From positions 1 to 64,000 of the forward strand of contig NZ_CP017563.2 in assembly GCF_001865575.2 (NCBI RefSeq): DNA of 64,000 nt, given 5' to 3'. Every line of letters starts with the position of its first letter. Position 1 is the first letter of the stretch. The notes under the pieces are model-generated. The model did not search any database, was not told the DNA's origin, and saw nothing but the letters and a program-made list of their open reading frames with translations. This stretch comes from Paraburkholderia sprentiae WSM5005. GTDB taxonomy: Bacteria > Pseudomonadota > Gammaproteobacteria > Burkholderiales > Burkholderiaceae. The position numbers and the translations under genes are program-made. Positions 8,817 through 16,915 of this stretch are shown here, one piece after another.

Positions 8817-10076
8817 ATGGCGAACACGGACGCGAAAGCGGGTGAATTGGGTGTCTACTCGGAAGTCGGGCAACTGCGCAAAGTGATGGTCTGCGCACCG
8901 GGGCTCGCGCATCAGCGTCTTACTCCGAGCAATTGCGATGAACTGCTGTTCGACGACGTGCTATGGGTCGAGAACGCGAAGCGCGACCACTTCGACTTCG
9001 TCACGAAAATGCGCGACCGCGGCGTCGAAGTCGTGGAAATGCATAATCTGCTCGCCGAAACCGTCGCGGTGCCCGAAGGCAAGAAGTGGATTCTCGACAA
9101 CCAGGTGGTGCCGAATCAGGTCGGCCTCGGCTTTATCGATGAACTGAGAAGCTATCTGGAGGGGCTCGACAATCGCAAGCTGGCCGAAACGCTGATCGGC
9201 GGACTATCCACTCACGACTTTCCGGAAGCGCACGGCGGCAAGGCGCTGGAGGTCGCGAAAGAAGCGGCGGGCGGCACCGAATATCTGCTGCCGCCGCTGC
9301 CGAACACGCTGTATACGCGTGACACGACCTGCTGGATCTATGGCGGGGTCACGCTGAACGCACTGTACTGGCCGGCTCGCCACGAGGAGACGATCCTCAC
9401 CACGGCGATCTACAAGTTCCACCCGGACTTCGCGGGCAAGGTCAACGTATGGTGGGGCGACCCGACTCGGGACCACGGTCTCGCCACGCTGGAAGGCGGC
9501 GACGTGATGCCGATCGGCAAGGGCGTCGTGCTGATCGGCATGAGCGAGCGCACGTCGCGTCAGGCCATTAGTCAACTGGCGGCAACGCTGTTCAAGAAGG
9601 GCGCGGCCGAGCGCGTGATCGTCGCGGCGATGCCGAAGATTCGCGCGGCGATGCACCTCGATACCGTGTTCACGTTCGCCGATCGCGACTGCGTGCTGGT
9701 CGCCCCGGACTTCATGGCGAAGACGCGCACCTATTCGTATCGGCCGAGCAGTCATCCGAGCGGCGTGGAATTGCACGCCGATAACAAACCGTTCACCGAC
9801 GTCGTCGCCGAGGCGCTCGGGCTGAAGCAGCTGCGCGTGGTCGAGGCGGGCGGCAGCGACTATCAACGCGAGCGCACGCAGTGGGATAGCGGTGCGAACC
9901 TCGTATGCGCGTCGCCGGGCGTCGTCTATGCATACGACCGCAACACGTACACGAACACGCTGTTGCGCAAGCAGGGCATCGAGGTGATTACGATCGTCGG
10001 CGCCGAGCTGGGCCGTGGACGTGGCGGCGGTCACTGCATGACCTGCCCGATCATCCGCGATGCGGTCGACTATTGA
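8817..10076 (+). CDS. arcA: Arginine deiminase
   Basis: 419 aa. It hydrolyses arginine to citrulline and ammonia in the cytoplasm, raising pH and feeding ATP production through ArcB and ArcC. Conserved parts are the N-terminal [41 protein letters not shown] with active-site Asp, and the C-terminal GGGHCMTCP with the nucleophile Cys407. The ATG at 8817 is preferred over the in-frame ATG at 8781 because CAGGAG sits eight bases before it. It follows arcD. Unusually, no arcB (ornithine carbamoyltransferase) or arcC (carbamate kinase) follows: the next gene is an unrelated RcnB-like protein 330 bp away. Confidence 0.95.
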   Translation: MANTDAKAGELGVYSEVGQLRKVMVCAPGLAHQRLTPSNCDELLFDDVLWVENAKRDHFDFVTKMRDRGVEVVEMHNLLAETVAVPEGKKWILDNQVVPNQVGLGFIDELRSYLEGLDNRKLAETLIGGLSTHDFPEAHGGKALEVAKEAAGGTEYLLPPLPNTLYTRDTTCWIYGGVTLNALYWPARHEETILTTAIYKFHPDFAGKVNVWWGDPTRDHGLATLEGGDVMPIGKGVVLIGMSERTSRQAISQLAATLFKKGAAERVIVAAMPKIRAAMHLDTVFTFADRDCVLVAPDFMAKTRTYSYRPSSHPSGVELHADNKPFTDVVAEALGLKQLRVVEAGGSDYQRERTQWDSGANLVCASPGVVYAYDRNTYTNTLLRKQGIEVITIVGAELGRGRGGGHCMTCPIIRDAVDY

Positions 10077-10126
10077 TCGGTCAAGCGAATCGAGCTGGGG
10101 GTGACTGGCGAAGTGCCCTCCAAGTC

Positions 10127-10160
10127 GTTGACCCGGCGAGCTGTTAATCGCCGGGTCAAC
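10127..10160. terminator. Perfect 13-bp hairpin downstream of arcA, no U-tract
   Basis: GTTGACCCGGCGA at 10127-10139 is the exact reverse complement of 10148-10160, with an 8-nt loop. It lies 50 bp after arcA. No run of T follows, so it is either a factor-assisted terminator, an mRNA 3'-end stabiliser or a protein site. The rest of the 330-bp gap (10077-10406) is AT-rich and holds no other feature I can support. Confidence 0.55.
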
Positions 10161-10406
10161 GCACGCGCTAACCGTGGGCAGCTCCGGCTTGAAGTCGAAC
10201 TCGCTTTTACTATACTTTTTAACGACTTCGAGTCACGGCCGAATTATCGAACTTTTATATCTCGCGATTTGCAAAAATGCGATTCGCTTACCCAGCGATC
10301 GCTGCAATGAAGTTCCAGTTAATGAATCTGCGACTAGCTGGACGATCACTTTCACGTCGATCACGTGAATGCCCGGAGGTTTCTTCCATCGCACGGAGGT
10401 TCGAAC

Positions 10407-10742
10407 ATGAATAATCGCATTGTTGTGCAACTCGTCGCTTTGTCGTTTGCCGGTATGTCCGCGCTCGCGATTGCGGCGGGGCCGCCGCAGGGCGAGGGCG
10501 GCGGCCAGATGGCCGGTATGGGGCGCCAGCAGGTGATGCCGTCGATTCCGCATCGTGACTGGCATAAAGGCCAACGTGTGCCGGCCGAATACCGCCATTA
10601 CAATTTCATCATGGACGACTGGCGCGGACACGGCCTTAATGCACCGCCGCGCGGGCATAAATGGCTCGGTGTCAATGGCGACTATGTGCTCGTAACGACG
10701 AACAACTGGACCATTTCCAACATCGTCGCCGGAACGGAGTAA
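10407..10742 (+). CDS. RcnB-family small periplasmic protein
   Basis: 111 aa. A signal peptide (MNNRIVVQLVALSFAGMSAL, cleavage probably after the AIAA near residue 23) is followed by a Gly/Met-rich linker and an RcnB domain (about residues 48-108: DWHKGQRVPAEYRHYNFIMDDW, then GHKWLGVNGDYVLV). E. coli RcnB is a periplasmic factor in nickel/cobalt homeostasis; most Burkholderia paralogues are uncharacterised. GGAGGT lies seven bases before the ATG, which decides this start over upstream in-frame codons. It appears monocistronic with a strong hairpin right after it. Confidence 0.82.
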   Translation: MNNRIVVQLVALSFAGMSALAIAAGPPQGEGGGQMAGMGRQQVMPSIPHRDWHKGQRVPAEYRHYNFIMDDWRGHGLNAPPRGHKWLGVNGDYVLVTTNNWTISNIVAGTE

Positions 10743-10755
10743 TGCTTCATCGTGG

Positions 10756-10800
10756 TGCCCAGGCTATCCGGCGACCGGTTTTAGCGCCGGAACCTGGGCA
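10756..10800. terminator. Two-part stem-loop between convergent genes
   Basis: Outer arms TGCCCAGG (10756-10763) and CCTGGGCA (10793-10800) enclose inner arms TCCGGCG and CGCCGGA, giving a stem of about 15 bp. It lies between the RcnB-like gene and the convergent MFS gene, where a bidirectional terminator is expected. Confidence 0.65.
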
Positions 10801-10841
10801 ATCCATCAACACGACCTGATTTCGTCATTTGCGCCATCGAT

Positions 10842-12098
10842 TCAACGCTGCGTGTCGTATAGCCGATCCGGAATGAACAATGCAGTCACGCCGCTCAAAA
10901 AGAACACTGCGCCGACTACCAGAAAGCCGAGACCGATCGAGAACTGCGTGGCGATATAACCGATGATGATCGGCGCCGCCCCCGAACAGAAGCGCCCGAG
11001 ATTATACGAGCCGCCCACCGCGGTGCCCCGCACCGACGTTGCAAAGCTCTCCGACATAAACGTACCGATCGTGCCGAGCGGCACACCGTACAGAAAGCCG
11101 AAGAAAAGCATCAGCGTGGAGATATTGTCGCGGGTGTGCCAGAAAATGATCACGGGCAGAAAGAGCGCCGCACCGATGCAGCCGAGCACGTACACGCCGC
11201 GTCGGCTCCAGCGGTCGCCGAGCCAGCCCGCGAAGATCTTGCCGATGAAGGCAACCACGTACGTGCCGATCATATAGCCGGTCAGCGAGCTGAACTTGAT
11301 GTGCAGTTCCTTTTCGAGGTACGTCGGCAGCCAGTTGTTCAGGCCGTAAAAGCCGGACAGCACGAAGATCGAAGCGAACGTCCACAGGATGAACATCGTG
11401 CGCGTCTGCCGGTCGCGGAAAATCTGCGCATAGCGATTGTCGACGAGCCGCGCTGTATTGTTGCGGTCGGCGGCCCGGCTCGCGACCCATGCCGCCGGTT
11501 CGGGCACCGCGAACTTGATCGCGAAGGCGAGCACCACCGGCACCGCCGACACGTAGTAAAGCGTGCGCCAGCCGTACTGCGGCAAGATCCAGTTGCTCAG
11601 TGCGATCACGACGATATAGCCGGCCGAAATGCCGGTTTGCAGCATGCCGAGCACCAGCGAGCGCCGCTCGGTCGGCACGTATTCGGCCACGAGCGTGGTG
11701 ACTAGCACCATGCAGCCGATGCCGAGCGAACTGATAAAGCGCACCGCCGCGAATTCGACGAAGCTGTGCGTGAACCCGAGCATCCCGGCGCCGAGCGAGA
11801 ACAGGGCGAGCGCCCACGCGACGACGCGCACACGGCCGAGCCGATCGCTCGCCCAGCCGCCGACAATGCCGCCGATCGCCATGCCGAGCAAGGTCAGGCT
11901 GCCGAGCGCGCCCGCTTCGACATTGGTCAGCCCGAAATCGTCCTTGATACGCGACAGTGTGAGGCCGTACATCATCACGTCGGCGCCATCGGCGATCAGC
12001 GCGAGGTAGCCGAGTACGAAGACCAGCAGCCAGCGGCCTTGCGAGACGGTGGGATGGGTTGCAGCCTGATAGGGCTGCACATCGGATGGTGTTTTCAT
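10842..12098 (-). CDS. MFS transporter, aromatic/organic acid:proton symporter-like
   Basis: 418 aa, 12 membrane spans. The first spans carry the AAHS-like signature DGADVMMYGLTLSRIKDDFG, and loop 2-3 has the MFS motif GGWASDRLGRVRV; the equivalent GGWLGDRWSRRG appears in the second half. It would import an organic anion or related small molecule. Its ATG overlaps the TGA of the GAF-domain gene (ATGA at 12095-12098), so it is translationally coupled as the last gene of the ggt-MFS-GAF-MFS run. The substrate is unknown; the upstream gamma-glutamyltransferase suggests a gamma-glutamyl compound or its product. Confidence 0.85.
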   Translation of the reverse strand: MKTPSDVQPYQAATHPTVSQGRWLLVFVLGYLALIADGADVMMYGLTLSRIKDDFGLTNVEAGALGSLTLLGMAIGGIVGGWASDRLGRVRVVAWALALFSLGAGMLGFTHSFVEFAAVRFISSLGIGCMVLVTTLVAEYVPTERRSLVLGMLQTGISAGYIVVIALSNWILPQYGWRTLYYVSAVPVVLAFAIKFAVPEPAAWVASRAADRNNTARLVDNRYAQIFRDRQTRTMFILWTFASIFVLSGFYGLNNWLPTYLEKELHIKFSSLTGYMIGTYVVAFIGKIFAGWLGDRWSRRGVYVLGCIGAALFLPVIIFWHTRDNISTLMLFFGFLYGVPLGTIGTFMSESFATSVRGTAVGGSYNLGRFCSGAAPIIIGYIATQFSIGLGFLVVGAVFFLSGVTALFIPDRLYDTQR

Positions 12099-12649
12099 GA
12101 ACGGACGGCGCAAGCGGAGGATGCCGCATTCTGCTTGAGCAGAGCGGGGACAAGAAAGGCGCCGATCAGCAGGCCGATGCTTTCGTGACGGCTCGTGTAC
12201 CAGCCTTCCTCGTGCGTCAGGTTCATCGTACCGATGCACACGCCGTCATAGGCGATCGGAATGTTCAGGATCGAGCCGAGACCCAGACCGGTCATGACCG
12301 CATGATCGTCGAAGGCCTCGCGAATGCCTTGCGATGTGGCGGCACGAAACGGCTTCAGATCATGAAGAATCTGCCGCGCCCACGCGGTGCCTTGCTTCTG
12401 CTTGCGGCCGCCCAATGGGTAGACGTCCGGCATGTTCGTATAGACACGTTCGACCTCGTGACGCTGCGCATCGTAGGACATGATTGTGAACAGGCTGAGG
12501 CCGATCGTCTTCTCCGCCGCCGCGTGAACCGCGCGGAACAGCTGGAGCGGCTGGTCTTTAACGCGCATCGCCAGCGCGAGACGCTCGAGGTCCGCGCTAT
12601 CCAGCATCTGCGTATCGTGCGCTGCCGGTTCGGTCAGGTTGCCTTGCAT
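12095..12649 (-). CDS. GAF-domain protein
   Basis: 184 aa, essentially one GAF domain (about residues 20-170). The segment GLGSILNIPIAYDGVCIGTMNLTHEEGWY is the typical core of the fold, ending in a helix. No catalytic output domain is attached, and the cysteines of free-methionine-sulfoxide reductase are not in the expected pattern, so a ligand-sensing role is more likely than an enzyme. It sits between two MFS transporters; its stop overlaps the start of the downstream transporter, and it follows the upstream one by 47 bp. A stand-alone GAF protein in a transport operon could gate transport or expression; this is speculation from position. Confidence 0.8.
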   Translation of the reverse strand: MQGNLTEPAAHDTQMLDSADLERLALAMRVKDQPLQLFRAVHAAAEKTIGLSLFTIMSYDAQRHEVERVYTNMPDVYPLGGRKQKQGTAWARQILHDLKPFRAATSQGIREAFDDHAVMTGLGLGSILNIPIAYDGVCIGTMNLTHEEGWYTSRHESIGLLIGAFLVPALLKQNAASSACAVRS

Positions 12650-12696
12650 CGTTTGCCTCGCGTTTGCACCGGGAAGTGTGAAAGATCGCAGACCGT

Positions 12697-14124
12697 TCAG
12701 CCATGCATGCGGGTTGACCGCAGTTCGCCACCGGCATCGCGCGCCGGTTCGAGTTCGCTCGCCTCGATATCTTCGAGCGAGCGGTTGCGCGTTTCGATGC
12801 CGAGAAAGAAGACCACGCATGCGCCGATGACCAGCACCGTCGTGGTCATCGCGAACACACCGAGGAAGCCGAACAGCGGATAGATGAGGCCGACCAGGAT
12901 CGGCGCGCTGACCGAGCCGATGCGGCCGAACGATGACGACGATCCGGTGCCCGTCGTGCGCACCGCGGTGGGAAACACTTCCGGCGTGTACGCATAGACG
13001 CCGGCGAACGCGCCGTTCATGAAGAACGACAGCGCGATGCCCGCGGTCATGATCTGTATGCCGGTGTGGGAAAACGCGAGCGTGATCGCGGCGATGCCGC
13101 CGAGCAACATGTAGGAAGCGACCACCGCCTTGCGGCCGATCTTCTCGTTGAGCCACGCCGCCGAGAAGTAACCGGGAATCTGCGCGCCATAGATCGCGAT
13201 CGAATAGCCGAAGCTCTTGGTCATCGTCAGTCCTTCCTTGACGAGCAGGCTCGGGATCCACGAGAAGAACGAGTAGTACGCGAACGCGACCGAAAACCAC
13301 ATCAGCCAGCTGACCGCGGTCGTGCGCGCGAGGCGCGGCGACCACAGCGCGAGCACGTTGCGCCACGCGTTGCCGCGCGTCGGCGCCTGCGCCGGCGCGG
13401 GCACTGCGTGGAACGCGTCGCTCCCACTCACGGGCGTAAGCGCAATGCCGCGCTCGACGAACGCCGCTTCGATGCGGCCGACGATGCCGTTCGCCTCGGC
13501 CACGCGTCCCTGGCTTTCGAGCCAGCGCGGCGATTCGGGCAGCGTCCGGCGCCACCACAACAGCATCACGACCGGCAGCGACGTGATCACCGCCAGATAG
13601 CGCCAACCGTCGGCGAAGTTGCGCACCACCGCGAAGCCGAGAATCGACGAGCTCAGATAGCCGAACGACATGAAGCCGACCAGTGCGCCGCAGAACATGC
13701 CGCGATAGCGGCGCGGCACGAACTCGGCGAGAAACGGCGCGATCACGACGGTCTCCGCGCCCGAGCCGAAGCCCGCGACGATGCGCAGCGCGAAGAACGT
13801 GTGCCAGTTCTGTGCGCTCGCGCTCGCGAGCGAGGCGACGCAATAAATGGCAAGCGCGCTCATCATGATGCGGCGGCGGCCGATCACGTCGGCGAGCACG
13901 CCCGACAGGAACGCGCCGAAAAAATAGCCGATATACGTGCTGCTCGCGACGAGCCCGGTTTGAGCGCTCGTCAATTGCCACAGCTTGCTGATGACCGGCA
14001 GCAGGAACGCGAGTGACGACGAATCGAGTCCGTCGAACATATACCCCAGCCCGCCGATCAGCAGCAGTCTGCGATGAAAGCTCGACAACGGAAGTCTTTC
14101 AAGACGGGCGGCGACGGCGGACAC
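12697..14124 (-). CDS. MFS transporter, metabolite:proton symporter-like
   Basis: 475 aa, 12 spans. The N-terminus (LGYMFDGLDSSSLAFLLPVI) and the motif GVLADVIGRRRIMM match the sugar/aromatic-acid type of MFS carriers; TPEVFPTAVRTTGTG in the second half is the block seen in sugar-porter-like members. The start is a GTG at 14124 with AGGAG nine bases upstream. It lies 69 bp after ggt and 47 bp before the GAF gene, all in one direction. The two MFS proteins of this operon are not close copies of each other, which suggests different substrates or import and export roles. Confidence 0.85.
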   Translation of the reverse strand: MSAVAARLERLPLSSFHRRLLLIGGLGYMFDGLDSSSLAFLLPVISKLWQLTSAQTGLVASSTYIGYFFGAFLSGVLADVIGRRRIMMSALAIYCVASLASASAQNWHTFFALRIVAGFGSGAETVVIAPFLAEFVPRRYRGMFCGALVGFMSFGYLSSSILGFAVVRNFADGWRYLAVITSLPVVMLLWWRRTLPESPRWLESQGRVAEANGIVGRIEAAFVERGIALTPVSGSDAFHAVPAPAQAPTRGNAWRNVLALWSPRLARTTAVSWLMWFSVAFAYYSFFSWIPSLLVKEGLTMTKSFGYSIAIYGAQIPGYFSAAWLNEKIGRKAVVASYMLLGGIAAITLAFSHTGIQIMTAGIALSFFMNGAFAGVYAYTPEVFPTAVRTTGTGSSSSFGRIGSVSAPILVGLIYPLFGFLGVFAMTTTVLVIGACVVFFLGIETRNRSLEDIEASELEPARDAGGELRSTRMHG

Positions 14125-14193
14125 GGCAACTACTCCTGAAGGAAATGGCGCGGCGAGGCCACGCGTTCTGCGCAGATGACTGCTTCGCGCCGC

Positions 14194-15978
14194 TTATCGG
14201 CCGATCGCATAGGCCTGCATCTGACGCGGCGTGGCCGCGCCTCGCAGCAGACCGTTGCGGATACCGACCGCGCATACGCGGCCGAGCGCCCACGGCTCCG
14301 CGACGGTCAGATCGTGGCCGCGAGCGCGCAGTTCGGCGAGTGTGCTGTCCGGAAAGCGCGATTCGGCCGACATCTTGCCGAGCTGCATCGCGCGCGGATA
14401 GAACGAGCCGGGGAAGTGGGCAGTCTGGAACGACGGCGCATCGGCGGCGGCCTGCAAGTTCATGCCGCCGTGCACGTGCTTGAGGAACAGTTGCAGCGAC
14501 CACTGATCCTGCTGGTCGCCCCCCGGCGTGCCGAAGGCCGCGTATGGCTTGCCGTCTCGCGTGACCAGCGTCGGCGACAGCGTGGTGCGCGGCCGGCGGC
14601 CCGGCCCGAGTGACGAAGGCAAACCTTCTTCCATCCAGAACATCTGCGCGCGCGTGGTGACGTTAAAGCCAAGACCCGGCACCGCCGGCGACGCCTGCAG
14701 CCAGCCGCCCGACGGCGTGGCCGATACCATGTTGCCCCAGCGGTCGACCACGTCGAGATGCACGGTATCACCGCGCAATTCGGGCAGCGGCGCAAAGGTC
14801 GGCTCACCCTGGCCGAAGCCGCCGGCCTGCTCGCGCCCGGCATTCGCGACGATCCGTGCGGCGCGCTGCTCGCTGTCGCCGAGCCGCCCGGGGCGGAATT
14901 CCAACGACGCGCGGCGCGGATCGATCAGGCGGCGCCGCTCGTCGTTGTACGCGTCGCTGAGCAGCACGTCCATCGGCACATGCGAAAACGCCGGGTCGCC
15001 GTAGAACACTTCGCGATCGGCGAACGCGAGCTTCGAGCACTCGATCACCGTGTGCACGAAATCGGGGCCGAGCGGGTCCATCGCGCCGAGATCGAAACCT
15101 TTCAGCAGCGCGAGCTGTTGCAGAAACATCGGGCCTTGGCCCCACGGGCCGGTTTTGTGCACGCGCATACCCGCGTAGTCGTACGACACGGGGTCTTCGT
15201 AGCTCGGCTCCCAGCGCGCGAGATCGCCGGCATCGAGCAGGCCGCTGTTGCGCAGGCCGGAGGTATCGAGCACGGCGGTCGAGCGGAAGTATTGGTCGAT
15301 CGCGTCGGCGACGAAGCCGCGATAGAAAACATCACGCGCGCGTTCGCACTGCTCGGCGCGATCGCTGCGCGTATTGACCTCGCGCAAGATGCGCTTGTAG
15401 GTTTCGGCGATCGCGGGATTCGCGAACAGCTGGTTCGGCATCGGCGCTTCGCCGTTGCGCAGCCATTGCTCGGCCGAGGTCGTCCATTCGGTACGAAAGA
15501 AGTCCTGAATCGCGAGAATCGACGACGCCATGCGCGGCAGCACCGGATAGCCGTTTTCGGCGTAACCGATCGCATAGCTCAGCACGTCGTCGAGCGGCAG
15601 TTGGCCGTAGTCGCGCAGCAGCGCCATCCACGCGCCGAACGCGCCCGGCACGACCGCGGGCAGCAGGCCCGTGCCCGGCACCACGTCGAGTCCCATCTTG
15701 CGCATCCGCTCGATGGTCATGCGCGCGGGCGTCACGCCCTGTCCGCACAGCACGCGCACGCGTTGTTCGCGTGCGGTATAGAACACCACCGGCAGCTCGC
15801 CGCCCGGACCGTTCAGATGCGGCTCGACGATCTGCAAGACGAAGCCGGCCGCGGCAGCCGCGTCGAACGCATTGCCGCCTTTTTCGAGGACCGCCATCGC
15901 CGATGCGCTCGCGAGCCAGTGCGTCGAGGCCACCATGCCGAAGGTGCCGATCAGTTCCGGGCGGGTTGTAAACGACAT
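14194..15978 (-). CDS. Gamma-glutamyltransferase family Ntn-hydrolase
   Basis: 594 aa. Gamma-glutamyltransferases are made as a single chain that cuts itself before a conserved Thr, giving two subunits that cleave gamma-glutamyl amides. The probable autoprocessing Thr is residue 405 in GDTVHLDVVD; the small-subunit part continues through SLGPGRRPRTTLSPTLV and TPGGDQQDQW. The large-subunit part begins with SASAMAVLEKGGNAFDAA. No signal peptide is evident, so it is likely cytoplasmic and belongs to the sub-group that includes cephalosporin-acylase-like enzymes rather than classic periplasmic GGT. AAGGAG lies eight bases before the ATG at 15978. It leads the operon with MFS, GAF and MFS, and an operator lies 35 bp upstream. 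Confidence 0.88.
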   Translation of the reverse strand: MSFTTRPELIGTFGMVASTHWLASASAMAVLEKGGNAFDAAAAAGFVLQIVEPHLNGPGGELPVVFYTAREQRVRVLCGQGVTPARMTIERMRKMGLDVVPGTGLLPAVVPGAFGAWMALLRDYGQLPLDDVLSYAIGYAENGYPVLPRMASSILAIQDFFRTEWTTSAEQWLRNGEAPMPNQLFANPAIAETYKRILREVNTRSDRAEQCERARDVFYRGFVADAIDQYFRSTAVLDTSGLRNSGLLDAGDLARWEPSYEDPVSYDYAGMRVHKTGPWGQGPMFLQQLALLKGFDLGAMDPLGPDFVHTVIECSKLAFADREVFYGDPAFSHVPMDVLLSDAYNDERRRLIDPRRASLEFRPGRLGDSEQRAARIVANAGREQAGGFGQGEPTFAPLPELRGDTVHLDVVDRWGNMVSATPSGGWLQASPAVPGLGFNVTTRAQMFWMEEGLPSSLGPGRRPRTTLSPTLVTRDGKPYAAFGTPGGDQQDQWSLQLFLKHVHGGMNLQAAADAPSFQTAHFPGSFYPRAMQLGKMSAESRFPDSTLAELRARGHDLTVAEPWALGRVCAVGIRNGLLRGAATPRQMQAYAIGR

Positions 15979-16012
15979 GCGCGACTCCTTGGCGACGACG
16001 CGTCCGAATGGG

Positions 16013-16032
16013 GAACCAATACTAAATGGTTC
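16013..16032. promoter_or_regulatory. 20-bp operator before ggt operon (GAACCA-N8-TGGTTC)
   Basis: GAACCAATACTAAATGGTTC is an inverted repeat centred 45 bp upstream of the ggt start codon. The same GAACCA-N8-TGGTTC pattern recurs at 16168-16187 before the divergent regulator gene, so it is the probable binding site of that FadR/GntR-type protein. Confidence 0.75.
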
Positions 16033-16167
16033 GGATAATGAAACTGAAAGCGTAAGACTAACGAAGTCAGGTTTCACCCGGTGTTAACCCGCTATTTCGA
16101 CGCAGTATAACGAATCAAAAATCGCCGGGGGCCACTGTGCCATGCCGCCGTGATTCTGCTATCGTTA

Positions 16168-16187
16168 GAACCAATACGGATTGGTTC
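16168..16187. promoter_or_regulatory. 20-bp operator before the GntR-type regulator gene
   Basis: GAACCAATACGGATTGGTTC has perfect 8-bp arms around ACGG and ends 10 bp before the preferred regulator start codon at 16198. Position suggests autorepression. It matches the site at 16013-16032 in outer arms and spacing. Confidence 0.78.
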
Positions 16188-16197
16188 ACTGAACGAC

Positions 16198-16875
16198 ATG
16201 GAAAAACCGGTACAGGATGCGCTGCTCGACTACATCGCCGAGCATCAGTTGAAGGACGGAGACGCGCTGCCGCCCGAAAGAAAGCTCGCCGAAGAACTGG
16301 ACGTGAGCCGCCGCGAACTGCGCGCGGCGCTCGCTTCGCTCGAGGCGTCGGGCCGTGTGTGGCGTGGTGTCGGCCGCGGCACCTATCTTGGCGCGCGGCC
16401 GCTGAAGTTCGCGCCGACGCTGCGCGGCTTGCGCGCCGGCATGAGTCCCGCCGATATCGCCGAAATGCGGCTGTTGTTCGAGCCGGCGCTGGCTGCGCTG
16501 GCGGCGACCAAAGCGAGCGGCGACGATCTGCAGGAGCTGCAGAAATGCGCGCGCAAGAATGCCGCGGCGAAAAACGACGACGAGTGGCAGCAGTGGGATC
16601 ACCGCTTTCATTTGCTGATCGGGCACGCCACGCGTAATCCCGCGCTGATCGCGTTGATGGAAGTGATCAACGGCATGCGGGTGAAACCCGAGGTTCGCGA
16701 GAAGACGTCCGCGCAGGAGACGCGGCAGTTTTTCGCGCAACAGCATCAGGCCATCGTCGACGCGCTCAAGGCGCGCGATGCGGACGCGGCCGCGCAATGC
16801 ATGCGCGAGCATCTGCTGAGCGTGCAGTGGCGCGCGTCGGCCAAGACCGATGCAGGGGCGGCGCGGCGTGCGTGA
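16198..16875 (+). CDS. FadR/GntR-family transcriptional regulator (FCD domain)
   Basis: 225 aa. The N-terminal winged helix (about residues 1-68) has the GntR signature PERKLAEELDVSRRELRAALASLEASG, and the C-terminal helical FCD domain (about 80-215) has an acidic/His metal-site pattern (D..HRFH, then QHQAIVDALKARD). Such proteins are usually repressors released by a small acid. It is divergent from the ggt operon and a shared palindrome lies before each. A longer frame from a GTG at 16150 is open, but it would run through the operator; the ATG at 16198 is preferred. Confidence 0.88.
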   Translation: MEKPVQDALLDYIAEHQLKDGDALPPERKLAEELDVSRRELRAALASLEASGRVWRGVGRGTYLGARPLKFAPTLRGLRAGMSPADIAEMRLLFEPALAALAATKASGDDLQELQKCARKNAAAKNDDEWQQWDHRFHLLIGHATRNPALIALMEVINGMRVKPEVREKTSAQETRQFFAQQHQAIVDALKARDADAAAQCMREHLLSVQWRASAKTDAGAARRA

Positions 16876-16915
16876 GGTTGCCGTGACGCCGCGCGCTAAT
16901 CGGCATGACTGAGCT

